Translations under genes and position numbers: made by a program | The notes under the pieces: model-generated | The model's input: only the letters and a program-made list of their open reading frames with translations | The model's database searches: none | Told to the model about the DNA's origin: nothing | Assembly (NCBI GenBank): GCA_009823395.1 | Contig: CM020509.1 | Location: forward strand, 11,397,001-11,461,000 | Reading direction: 5' to 3' | DNA length: 64,000 nucleotides | Origin: Thamnaconus septentrionalis | Taxonomy: Eukaryota > Chordata > Actinopteri > Tetraodontiformes > Monacanthidae | In this document: positions 1 to 10,590 of the stretch, piece after piece | How positions within the stretch are numbered: the stretch's first letter is position 1 | Layout: every line of letters starts with the position of its first letter

Positions 1-2024
1 TTGGGGAAAAGGCAGAAAAGGAGCCGAAAATCAATCGACTCATCCTTTAGATTTAAACATTTCATTTTAATGTCATCTTATTTTCCTGCCGTGCCACAGG
101 AACGCACGCAGACGGAACCGACGGTGCGTCACGACTGCGGCACAGTGCTGCTTTGTGTTTAATTATGCACAAGTGTGATTAGTCGTACCCTGTAGAGCTG
201 ACGTGGAGTTAATTTCACCGATTACTCCGCTAGACTCAGACACTAAACACTCTGCACACGAGAGAGGGAGGATTTTTTTTAAATATATAAAAGTGAAATA
301 AATGAGCAAATGTAAGATTTTTTTAAACAAAAAAACAAGTGAATATGTAATTCAATTATCCTAAACTGTGTGAAATTGATGGAATAATCACAAAAATCTT
401 GTGTTTTTAATGCAGCGCACGTCTCATCTATTCCATAACGCAGCGTGGCCTGTTGTTATTTAAATTAAGCAGCACAGTGATTTCAGTGCTGGGTTTATAG
501 TTTTTGCCTGTTTGAGGCATTCTTGAATAACAAAATGTGTAGCAATTTTGTGGTGGCATTTTTGTATTGTTAAAATATAAAAGGTTTTTTGCCATTGGAT
601 TTGCCAATTTTCTTTCATGATAAAACTAAGCAACATTTTCAGTGCGGAAAACTGTGGCAATAGTTTCAGATATCAGCAGGAAACGGCAAAAGCTGGATGC
701 CAGATAATGGTTGAAAAATGTTAGTTTTGAGGCTTTATTCATGTTGGGGTCTCAGATTTTATTTATTTTTCCCTGACCTTTCTGACCTTCTGAGCTCCTG
801 TGTAATCGGTTACATCATGTCTGATTCCTTTTAACTGTGAAGACAGTTGACAGAATACAACAAGTATGTCTCAGAATTACATCTTGCGGTAGACAAATGT
901 TGGCTGTGGTACAGCTCGGTCACACTGCCAGCTGATTGGCCCTGGAGCCTTTGCGGGCTACCACTGCCTGCAAGCTCGCAGTAAAGTCCTGTTTTTGTGG
1001 CTCCGCCCCACTGGCTGTAGCCGCTGCCTATTTCTCCTCTCTCGAGATGCTGATGACGCTGTGATGTCTTAGTTTAAGGCTTTTCAAGATGAATCATCTT
1101 GACACGTAGGTAAACAAACACAAAGACGCTGGGTGATACTCAATAGATGTCGTCTCTTTGACACGCAAGCAAATTGTGGTTAATGAGTCCAATCATATTT
1201 TTTTCTTTTTAAAAAAAGGAAATAACGTTAATTACAGCTGTGTCATCATGTTGAACGCACTTTGCAAGACACTGATGGGACTCTCTTTTCTTTAATGTTC
1301 AGCGTACAGACATAGCCGTTCCAGCTCATTTCACACCCACCAAATGAGGGAACCGGTCTTCTGACAGAGTTCATTACAAATGTCAGATGAGAAAAAGGCC
1401 TAATGGGCCAGAGTGGCAGTCCTCCGACGCCAGCGTAGATACCTTCGGAAGCGAGCTGAAACCGCCACGAGATGCCGTAATGAACGAGTCTTACACATGT
1501 TCTACATTAACTCCAGCCTAGCTGACATTAGCGGCGCGATTTAAAGAGCAGCGGCGCAGTTGTCCGCGGTTCCCGACCCCTTAGTGAAGCCATCAGCTCA
1601 CATCGGCACACTGGGGGAGACCATCATCCAGGGGAAATTAGCAGCGGCTAGAACAAAGCCCGTCGCCCGATGGGGGCCCGAGTGATGTGACTTACTTTGT
1701 GACAATGTCTCTCAGTGTGCTACCACAAATACATATCACATTTGTTAGACACTTTATGCAATAAACAGTGCGATATATTGAAGTTGGTGGTTTGCACCAA
1801 CGTCCGAATCACCACCCTGTTTAACCAAGCTACTGCAGTTATCTTTTATCAAGGCAGGGTCCCACTAAGAGTGCCGGAGGAACTGTATCCAGTCCGTCCA
1901 GTCTCTCCTCCTCCATTTGGATCAGGTTGCTGTGGTAACAGGGTGAGCTGTGGACGCGAGTGATTTTCTAGCCCAGAACCAATCGTTCAAAACTGGAGAT
2001 CCATTTTGCCAATTTGTGAGTCGT
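1..2024. other. Noncoding single-copy sequence, no gene seen
   Basis: No open frame here looks coding. The sequence is AT-leaning with short A and T runs. A GC-box-like string (ctccgcccca, about 1001-1010) and an inverted CCAAT (attggc, about 935) lie near each other without a TATA box or splice structure. The stretch from about 1320 to 1660 is more balanced in composition, has several CpGs and homeodomain-like cores, and could be a conserved noncoding element. That last reading rests on texture alone. Confidence 0.55.
774..788 (-). promoter_or_regulatory. Perfect DR3 nuclear-receptor motif
   Basis: On the minus strand two AGGTCA half-sites are separated by the three bases GAA. Both half-sites are exact. 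This is the arrangement known for VDR-RXR (and some PXR/CAR-RXR) heterodimers. No promoter or gene is visible nearby, so binding is unproven. A 12-base exact match at fixed spacing is unlikely by chance in 64 kb, but many spacings and factors could have been considered. Confidence 0.35.
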
Positions 2025-2037
2025 TGTCTCTCTTAAC

Positions 2038-2166
2038 GGCCCTGCGATGAACTGGCGACTTGTCCAGGGTGTACCCTGCCTTCGCCCTAAGACAGCTGGG
2101 ATAGGCTCCAGCAGACCCCCGTGACCCTGAATTGGAATAAGCGGGTATAGAAGATGAATGAATGAA
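2038..2166 (+). mobile_element. 5'-truncated LINE 3' end (L2/Maui-type) with GAAT tail
   Basis: The insert starts ggccctgcgatgaactggcg, passes through the familiar fish string gacagctgggataggctcc and ends in a gaatgaatgaa tail. It is flanked by perfect 13-bp direct repeats, TGTCTCTCTTAAC, at 2025-2037 and 2167-2179, which are the target-site duplications. This is the product expected from target-primed reverse transcription that stopped after about 130 bases. The family assignment (an L2-clade LINE, or a SINE sharing its tail) is from memory. It closely matches the minus-strand copy at 41428-41740, so both belong to one subfamily. No coding part is present. Confidence 0.8.
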
Positions 2167-2179
2167 TGTCTCTCTTAAC

Positions 2180-3412
2180 TCCATCACAGATTCATTGGTT
2201 GATCGAGCTAGTAAGTTTTCTCCTGCACACATTTATATTTTAATGTATTTTGCATGATTAGGTTATTTTATGATGAGTGAGCTAGAGGCATAAAATATGA
2301 CAATAAAATATTATAGTCATATTTTTAAAATATTTCCCTCTGAAAAAAAATTCCCTCTGTTCATGAGTCAGTCTTTTTTTCAGAATAAAATGGGTCATGT
2401 TACTATTTTAACTATTTTTTAGTTTTAGCAGTTCTGGTCATTGGGGAAGGGGAGTGGCACAATCTGGGTGACCAAATGCACCAAAATATACACTTTCGAT
2501 GACACACAGCATTTCTCAACTTAGAGGTGAACTTTGTGACTTTACTTTGGATTTCACTCCTTATGACACTTTCACTTTGTCTCTCTGCCGCTGCACATAC
2601 GTGAAATTGAGTTTTTGCGTTGCAGATGGGCATGTTTGTTTAATTTATTTTTTTCATGTATTATTCTGTCTTTCGCTGCACAAAAGATAAGATTGAAAAT
2701 ATACGTATACAAAAAACTGATGGAAAGACATTTTTAATTTCCATCACAGCAGAAAGTCGCAGGGTCTCCTGAGTAAAAAAATAAATAAATATATATTGTT
2801 GTGTTTTTTCTTTCTTTTGTGATTTCCCGCCAGCTTCCCTTGTTTTACGCTTCACATATGCTGTTTGTCTGCTCAGCACGCTGTTTGTAATCTTGATGAT
2901 GATATATGTTATAGTTCACTGCCAGTGTCCTCTGTGGGAAAAAGAAGAATAACACACTTTATTTCATACCATCTCTGGAAGTTTTTTTTCCAAAACATCT
3001 TGTCTGTTAAACACTCTGAATAACTTCCAACTGTGCCGTAACAATGTGCAGTCTGAAGAAAGTACACTGTATGTATTTTTTTCCCCCTTTGTAATGGTAA
3101 GCACCGAGCCTCGCTGAGAACACAACATAACAATTCTGTTGCATGTTTATCTTTAAAAGTGCTCTTGGATGCTGTGTGTGCAATCTATTTTGGAGGCAGC
3201 AAAATGTAATTAGATTTAATTAAATTATGTTGGACTGTTTTGTCGTAGCACAATGAAAAAAACTGACTCGTTTTGTTGAGCTTGAATTAAGTGAAGCAAA
3301 AAAAAGTTGTGTTCACAAGAGTTTACGCAGACTAAATATGTTTTTTTTTTTCAGTATTATTGGAGGCATTCATTATTGATTATTGATTGTGAGTTACTAA
3401 CATAGACATACC
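2180..3412. other. AT-rich noncoding sequence, no gene seen
   Basis: The stretch has A/T homopolymers (for example about 2342-2350 and 3340-3352) and no open frame with protein-like composition. I see no repeat family signature and no splice-site pairs. Nothing else can be supported here. Confidence 0.55.
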
Positions 3413-3530
3413 TCTGACCTCTGACCTCCACACAACCTGCAGCCTGCCAGCCACTGACAACCACAACACGTTCAAGGTCACGTCAACCTCTTTCCTTTTT
3501 CTTTTTCTTCCTCGTTCTTTGTTGACCTTC
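3413..3530. promoter_or_regulatory. Nuclear-receptor half-site cluster (DR1 plus extended half-sites)
   Basis: At 3415-3427 the minus strand reads AGGTCA G AGGTCA, a perfect DR1 of the type bound by HNF4, COUP-TF and PPAR/RXR. At 3472-3480 the plus strand has TCAAGGTCA, the extended half-site of NR5A/ERR receptors. At about 3521-3528 the minus strand has AAGGTCAA, another extended half-site. A RUNX-like AACCACAA lies at about 3460. Four AGGTCA cores in about 115 bp is dense. Function is inferred; there is no gene in sight to assign it to. Confidence 0.35.
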
Positions 3531-3535
3531 ATCTC

Positions 3536-3648
3536 GGGCCTTCCTGTTTCCATGTCTTCTCTTTGGGCACTCCAAATTCCTACCACAATCCCCAACTAGA
3601 TATGCGTTGCTGGGTTAACTGGTGACTCCAAGTTGCCCAGGTGGAACC
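3536..3648 (+). mobile_element. Old, diverged LINE 3'-region fragment
   Basis: The segment aligns by eye with the upstream part of the LINE copy at 41428-41740, read on that copy's strand. Shared landmarks, in order, are the GGGCCTTYCTGT start, the TCTTCTC..GGG.ACTCC block, the TTCCT.CCACA.TCC block and the ggttaactggtgactcc block. Several small gaps and many substitutions separate them, so this is a much older insertion than 2038-2166. No target-site duplication is visible. It could instead be a SINE with the same tail. Confidence 0.5.
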
Positions 3649-3777
3649 TGGGGTGGGCAGCGGCAATTCTATATCCAAAAAACCCAATTAAGGTAAGTGA
3701 ACCCTGTGATAATCAATCAACGGCTGAACTACTCCTGCATGTGAGGTAGCGAAGAAGATCACAGTGCCTCGGTCTCA

Positions 3778-3980
3778 TCGGCCAATAGAAATGCTTGTTT
3801 ACTGTGACACAGCATTTCTCCTTTGTGCGTTCCAATGAGAAAGGCATAAAAGCAGCTTCTGTACGTAGGTTTCAATCAAACGCTGCTCCGGGTGGGTGCC
3901 AGGTTCTCGCAGCCTCTTGTTGTGGTTGTTGTTGAGTAAACTGACTCACATTGTGAGTCCTGTTTTTCCCACAGACTCTC
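3778..3980 (+). promoter_or_regulatory. CCAAT/TATA promoter-like block, possibly a decayed LTR
   Basis: Two CCAAT boxes (3782-3786 and 3832-3836) are followed by a TATA-like CATAAAAG at 3845-3852, a good core-promoter spacing with a start predicted near 3875-3880. Further on there is a 7-bp hairpin, GACTCAC/GTGAGTC, at 3943-3959 containing an AP-1 site, then a pyrimidine tract and acceptor-like AG at 3973-3974. No downstream open frame follows. The same layout occurs in the U3-R part of an LTR, but I cannot find matching ends or a duplication. Confidence 0.3.
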
Positions 3981-4049
3981 GTCGCACATTCCAACTATGG
4001 AGGTGAACCGTGCTTCCGCCTGTACTTCCCTCTGTGTACATGTAACTTG

Positions 4050-5985
4050 GACAACTTTTGCTGAGGGGTTTTAGTTGAGCTTTTTTTTTTTTCTTCTTCT
4101 TTCTAAATGATCATATTTCAAAAATACAACACTCGCTTTTGTCACCACCTCCCTCTCTTCCTGCCACGTGTGAACGTGAAATGTGTATTTCGGAGAAGGC
4201 AAATGGCGGAGCCACCGGCGCGAGGCAGAATGGAATGAAGACACTGTTGTCCTTAATGAGACAAACTGGGAGAGATCAGTGCGACTTAAAACAGCGTTCA
4301 GCATCGGTGGTCTCTCACGGCAACGCAAAGTCACATCCTTATTTGGAGTGAGGCAAAAAGTGTCACTGCAGGGGGGCTGGCGGGGAGGCAAGAATGTGAA
4401 AACGGAGCTGCAAATGCATGGAATGAGTTGGGATACGAATCTTTGAAATGACTTGGATACTGAGAGAACGAGGGTTGGTGCTGATAGAGACTGACAAGAT
4501 TTTTCAAGTGAATATTGAAACCCTGTTTTGGAAATTGAAAACAATTTGTTATTTCAGAGCATATAAATAAGAACAAACATTTAGTCTGCATATGTCTTGT
4601 CTGCAGTGACACGTTTCTTCACTTTAAAGACATTTCCACAAAAAATTACATCAAGTTGAGAATATTTTCAGCATTCAAACCAGCATTGATACAAATCTGG
4701 ATAAAACAGAACAAAAACAAAAGACAAGAAACACATTTAACAGGGAAGCCTGCAGGTTTTGGGAGCAACAAGGCAAAGACACTGAGGGGTTTTTGGATCA
4801 AGGGCAGGTGAAGGTGCACTGACGTTAACTGACAACAGGTGGGCAAAAGTTAAAAGGCTTCAGAGAGGAAAGAAAACTGCCTCCCTCCTTCCACTGACTT
4901 CAAAATTAACAAGCACATTATTGTTGTTGTTGTCGTATTTAAACTTTGATTCAAGTGCAAAGTTGTTGCAATAAATTTGAGCCTCCAAGCAGTGCGAAGA
5001 GGACAAATCAATCCAATGTCCACTTTCTCTCGCTCCAGCTGTGTTTAATGCAGAGCTAAAGAACAGTAATGTGATTGCTTTACCCCCTTATTTCTCCCTA
5101 ATTGCATCAACAAAACAATTAATTTTGCTGCCTTGAAGATACAAAAGTATTGCCCCACAAAGGCTTTATAATGTTATAGTTAATTACTTATTTTCTATTT
5201 AAAAAAAAAGAAAATCTCAGCCCTCAGTGCTGCCATTTATCCCCCCCCATTAGTTTTTAAGCTCACATTTTGAATTCATAAAGCATATTGCAAAATCAAA
5301 AATAAAATACACAAATAAACTCCTGTCTCTCTATTTGTCGAAAGAAAAAGCTCCCAAAAGGAAAAAAAACAAAACAATAACAATAATTCAAGGGCGGCTT
5401 ATTAAGACGTTCACATTCTGAACCTTGGACGGCCTTTTATTCAACATCCTGCGGTTCCATCACACCAGCAGACCATATTACTATCATTGCAATCATTAAG
5501 CCAAATTAATGGTGCATAATATTCCGCTTGCTTCTCTGTCCAAGGCTCTTCCTTGTAGAGGTTAAACCCTTCAAACACTGAGTGTGTGTGTGCAAGTTTT
5601 AAGAAGAGATAAAAAGTGGTCAGATCACACATGAGGTTTATTAGATATTAACCCTCCAAAAGGACGAATGTTAATGAAAGCCATCAAAGTGGCTCAAAGG
5701 ATCATTTATTTATTAATTTCAGCTACATTGTTAGCAACTCGGCGGCGCGTTAGCGTGTCCATTTATCCATGCATCCGGTTACGCGTTCTCGCGTTGACAA
5801 GAATGCTCAAGTGACCTCATTAGCGGCGCACTTTCAGCTAGTTAGCCGCGATATTGCTTCTTAAGAGGTGCGCGAGCCATGGAACTTTTGCACTTTTGTG
5901 GTGTCAGCCGCTGTTTGACCGGGGGAGGCTGACCAATCGAGCTACCGTCCTAGTTTCCCTTCCTGGTTTTGGCCAGTCAAGGTCA
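4050..5985. other. Noncoding, no gene seen
   Basis: Contains a T/C-rich tract at about 4081-4104, scattered A-rich stretches and a C run at 5241-5248. Overlapping open frames at 4071-4612 on both strands do not resemble proteins. From about 5730 the CpG content rises toward the next block. No repeat family was recognised. Confidence 0.5.
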
Positions 5986-6420
5986 ACGTCGACGACTGAT
6001 CAGACGGCGAGTTTAGCCCCTTCATCGGTTTAAGTCGCCGCATTATGGCTCCGCATTGAGAAAACAGCCGGAGTCTCATTTCCAAAAACCATCTGGGAGT
6101 GGTGAGCGCGAGCTGTCCGACGGCATTTGTGTGTCGATCCGCCAGAGTGCAGAGATGAGGTGCAAGGCACCGCGAAGAGCCCATTATTTCAGACCCCTAC
6201 GGTTTTCAGCGGGGGAGGGAGGGAGGCGGGGGCTGGGATTGCGAAGGTGCCTCTCTACGTACCTCAGCACATCTCGGCGCCGCCGTGCATCTCATAAACG
6301 AGCGCTATGAAACAGTTCCGTTCAAATGCTGTTTTACTCCTCTTTCCGTGTTCGGCGAGATCCGACCTGTTCGTCTGTGAGTCATCAGCGGAGACGAATC
6401 TCCCGCCCGCTCGGTAAAAA
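5986..6420. promoter_or_regulatory. CpG-rich block with a strong G-quadruplex motif
   Basis: CpG dinucleotides are frequent (gtcgacgac, gtcgccgc, ctcggcgccgccg) against a CpG-poor surround. A G4-forming run with at least four G-tracts lies at 6211-6237. An ERR/NR5A-type TCAAGGTCA lies just upstream at 5977-5985. There is no TATA box and no open frame with protein character. A CpG island of a noncoding or distant-exon promoter, or a CpG-rich enhancer, are both possible; the sequence cannot decide. Confidence 0.35.
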
Positions 6421-7139
6421 TCGGAGGCGCTGCGGTCTGCATGCATATGGTGGGTCCACGTGAGCTGGCAAAACTTATCAATCTCGCAGATTCCTCTGAT
6501 CTTGCCGCAGCCTCCTCAAAACTGTTTAGCCGTTTAAAAGTTTGAAATGTCTTATAGTTTTGAATACATTCCCTATGCGCTGCATTGGATTCTGCCCGTC
6601 ACTGGTACTTGGTGAAACTTCCTTACTTTGACCATGGCTTGCCAAAAACTGTAAAAACAACTGGAATTTCATTATGGTTTTGCAGGTTTGTCCGTCCAGC
6701 TTGAAATTTCACATGTAGCTCAGTTTTGCTTCATGTCCAAAGATTGCTTCCTACAAATACAAACGATTCGCACATTTGCAGCATATTTTTCCTTTGCATA
6801 TTCTGTGATGTTTCTCATACTGACGACATCTAGTATTAACATATATATTAACCAGCAGCCACAGTGCTCAAGCTGAAACTTAAAACCAGCATGTACATAC
6901 AAATGTCAAACATGGAGGACTTTGAAGACTGTGAAACAAGGACAAAAAGCAATGAGCGAATCCCATAAGAACTTTCAGTGCACTGTGTCATTATCAATGC
7001 CACAGGATGGCGGATAAATAACCTTCAGGAAAGAGCCAATCCGATTTAAGCGCAGGCTAGCAGACACGGGTTCATTTGCATGCACGATCAGCTCCCAAAA
7101 GTCTGTATCTTAATATCAGCAGCTGTGATTACTCGGACG
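6421..7139. other. Noncoding, no gene seen
   Basis: Mixed AT-rich sequence with an E-box CACGTG at about 6458 and an octamer-like ATTTGCAT at about 7073. No repeat, ORF or RNA gene is supported. Confidence 0.5.
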
Positions 7140-7262
7140 AGGACTCGGGCGACTCACGCGTGCCGCATTTCTCGCGCGGGAAGAGAATGTTGATGGGGGA
7201 GGATTAGCGCGCCACGCACGCGGCCGGCGTGCGTGTTATCCTCTTATTTCGGTTTGGAGAGG
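7140..7262. promoter_or_regulatory. CpG-dense element with E2F-like site and perfect 9-bp inverted repeat
   Basis: GCGCGGGAA at 7174-7182 matches the E2F core. At 7213-7235 CACGCACGC and GCGTGCGTG form a perfect inverted repeat around the spacer GGCCG. CpGs are dense over about 100 bp, then stop. The compactness suggests a small regulatory element, but there is no adjacent transcript evidence. Confidence 0.35.
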
Positions 7263-8085
7263 TGAAAACCTTCAGTTTGTCTTGGAGGACGGGGCATTAC
7301 GGTGTGTGGAGCCACCTGCTGAGCGGAAGCGGAGAAGAGCCCCCGCACTTCAAAGCCCAGTAAGATAAAGAGAAATCTCGACTTTCAAAAGATTTGAAAA
7401 AGGAACGACGCGTTTCGCAATGAGCGTGCCTTTTGTATGGTGATTTTCCCTCCTTTCTTTTTTCTGTCTTTCCAAAGACGGAGAACTTAAAACGCTGCTC
7501 AGATTGTATTTTTAATGCGTGGCATTGCACAACGGTAGTCACTGCTGTTTTGAACCATCGTTTCCCACTGTGCCATAGCGCATGCCTTTCATGGGCCTTT
7601 AGTGTGATGGTTGTGGTAAAGTGCATGTCCAACAAGCTGCTTATTTGAAGGGGAAAAAAAAAAAAAGTTTTCAGCAAGGAGCAGAGATGGTTAAGAATCT
7701 CAGAGATTGCGGTCTTGCTCACAGTGACCCTGGAAGATCCTCAGGCTTGGTAAAAGACGGCTGAATCTGAAATGATGTGCCGCAGAAGCAGACAGCAGAT
7801 ATCAAGGCTGTAGGGAGAAGTGCAAGAAGAATAATGCCGCGAGAATAAAATTTAATATATCCACAGTATAAAAAGTGTGAAATGAAGTGATCTGGTCCAA
7901 GGCTGAAAATTAGCTACTCTCTGGCCCTGGTCTTTCCTGGGCGATGGGTTAACTGCATTATGTCAAGTAGTGAATAAAGAGAGCAGAGGCAGAGCACAGG
8001 AGCCCGTCCTACAATAGAAAACACCACTTTCACTTTAATGGCGAGCAGTGGGGGTCGGGGTGGAGACCAGCAGTGAGTATTAAAG

Positions 8086-8104
8086 AAAAAATATATATAT
8101 ATAT
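8086..8104. repeat. Short (AT)n microsatellite
   Basis: About eight AT units follow an A run. The surrounding segment from 7263 to 8085 is noncoding, with an A run near 7651-7664. Confidence 0.8.
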
Positions 8105-10590
8105 CAGAGACATATTGAGAGATACAGAAAACACTTGTGCTGGAATGACACTGAGTGTCACGTTGTTTATTCTTTTCCAGATCTCCATTCCCCTCTCGCC
8201 AAATGTCCAACAGTTTATTAATGATGTAGTTATGCTAACAATACAAATCATGATTAAGTTCTTTGTCCGTAGGTAATATTTCACCACAGAAACATCAATA
8301 CAGCTTTCATGTCTGTATTTTTTTTGTCATATACTAGTCAGTGGGTGAATTATACATTGTGACAAATTAGTGTGTTCATGAGTTCAGAGCAAGTCAAGAA
8401 TAATATCTAGGTTAAAAAAAAGCAATGGTTGTGACTCTTCTTCCTTGTCTCACACATTGTTGGTTCCTCCCATTACTAATGACACACCAAGGCCAACTGG
8501 CTCATGTTATTTGACAGTTCATTTTCATTAGACATGCATGTTTTTGAAGAAGTGGAATACAAATAATGTCTCAGAGTCCATATAGTTTCTGAAAACGTAC
8601 TCGTTCTGACCAAAACCGTCGTGCAGATACTTGTTTTATTCCACTCTTATGAGGGTTTTCACACTTTTGCTCTCAGCATGCAAAACCATATTTCAGAACT
8701 TGAAAATAAGGTTTGTATCACCACAGATATTTCGCTCGAGCTGTCTTTGGCATATCTTGAAAACCGGTTACTCCGCTGGTCTGATGCCATTCCAATGAAT
8801 AGGAAAGGATAATAGAGAGTTCAGTTGAATAGAGACTCCATTCCCTCTCCTCTTCTAAGAGCCTGTCCTTCTGCCATGGTTGTCGAGGCCCTTTTCCTAA
8901 CGCCGAGGCCACAACTGGGATTCCTGATCCCAGCCATTCCCTTTGCCGATTATACAGTTCACAGGTGGGATTAGTCTGCCGAGCCACTGCCACTCCTCCT
9001 TCTCCTAGCCCGGTCCTCTGATGTCTGCAACACTCCCCTCGCACTTTATCCGCATGCGTTCATGGATGCTGCTTATTTGTTGAGAAAGCATGTTTACGGC
9101 TTGGGACTTACTCCTATCATTGAGCTGCCGTCTGCTTCACTAATGTAGCTCCTAAGCTTTCTAACCAGAGGCACGAGTCTTTATTTGGCAGGAACGGAAG
9201 CCTCACTTTGCTACTTGTACTTTTCTTTTTTCTATTTTTTTCAAATCCACGACCTGGCAGTCAAGAATCCCCTTTACGTTGGTGTTAGCCAACAGAAGTC
9301 TCTGTGCTTCTTGATCTTGGCTTCCAGTCACCTTCTCCACATGCCACATGCTTGATTCTCCATCCAAGTCATCTTCACAACTGCGTCTGAAGTGTCATGT
9401 GCCAGTTCACCGGGTTCTGTGATGCTGGTTGTTGGGCTCAAAGGTAAAGTTGTGTTTACATCTACAAGGACCTCATCAATCAGGTGCTGGGTGACTGCAT
9501 CTTCTCATCTTCGGGGATCCACTGTGTGGCTCCGTGGCGTGCCAAGTGGCTAACAGTGTCGCCTGGCTGTGAAAATGAGTTCACTCTAAATTTATCGTCT
9601 AAGTGTGTGGGCTTCCTCTGCATGCTCCACTTTGCTCGTCATGCCAGATCGACATATCAATGGGATAGATCACATCTATGGATGTAATATATGGATGAAG
9701 AGCTTAATTGCTAGTGCAAATTTAGAGGCAACAAGAAAAATTCCAAACACTCCCAACCATCAAAAACATGCTAACTTCTAAAGCTGCTTTGGTACCGCTA
9801 GCCTAGTTGTGCTTGACTGTCACAAGTCAGCGTGCACCATATGGCAATTTGAGAATTTATGGGATGGGATATGGATTGGTGGCATGAAAGGTCACCGTCT
9901 GTTCAATATCCAAATGAATCGATAACTTCAATATTGAATGCGATACCGCATCTCGATCAATTGTACTCAATGTCTTGTTAATTTGCTGTCAGAAAAACAT
10001 CTGGGGGTCAAGGAAGAGAACAAATCCCATTGTGTACTGGACATGCAAGCTAGAAAAAACTGTTACCTTTGACTGAATTGTCATTCCCCATCTATTCCAA
10101 TGAAACATCTGTATGTCCACCATAGAAAAACCTCATCCTGCCCTCTTTTTAGTTGTTATTATGAATTCACAGCCTCAGTCTGCTGAGCTGGTGTTATGAT
10201 AATGCATGGAACCACCCGGTGATATACAAAATTGGTTTTGACAACAGGCTCGCTTGTAGATTCATTGCCCCCAGACCACCACATTTACCATACAACACAC
10301 ATCACACGGAACTCCTCACCCCCCCGGTAAGAGTGGGAGGAAGGGGGGGATGGTCTGACGGGAGCCTAAGTGATTCCTGAAAGATGTGCGCGGCCAAGAA
10401 ATTCATAAAACACTGTCGTTTTCCCTGACACATACACTTGCTCGCTTCTCCCTGCGGAACTCCCCTCTAGTTGAGGGAAATGTGCCCTTGACAGTCCCGA
10501 CGTCAGCTGTGATTTTGTCACTCAGTGGGCAAAATACATCACAGTGCCGCGGACCCTCTTGGATGCTAATAACTGGAGGGGAGTAGCCTG
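8105..10590. other. Noncoding, no gene seen
   Basis: No supported coding frame. Small features include a C run followed by G-rich sequence at about 10318-10350 and a cgat-rich patch at about 9905-9965 that resembles the ends of degraded hAT elements but has no partner end. The stretch 8820-9050 is C-rich on the plus strand without known motifs. Confidence 0.5.

Noticed and set aside
9905..9965. cgat-rich patch resembling a hAT end
   Set aside because: No matching second terminus or duplication could be found.
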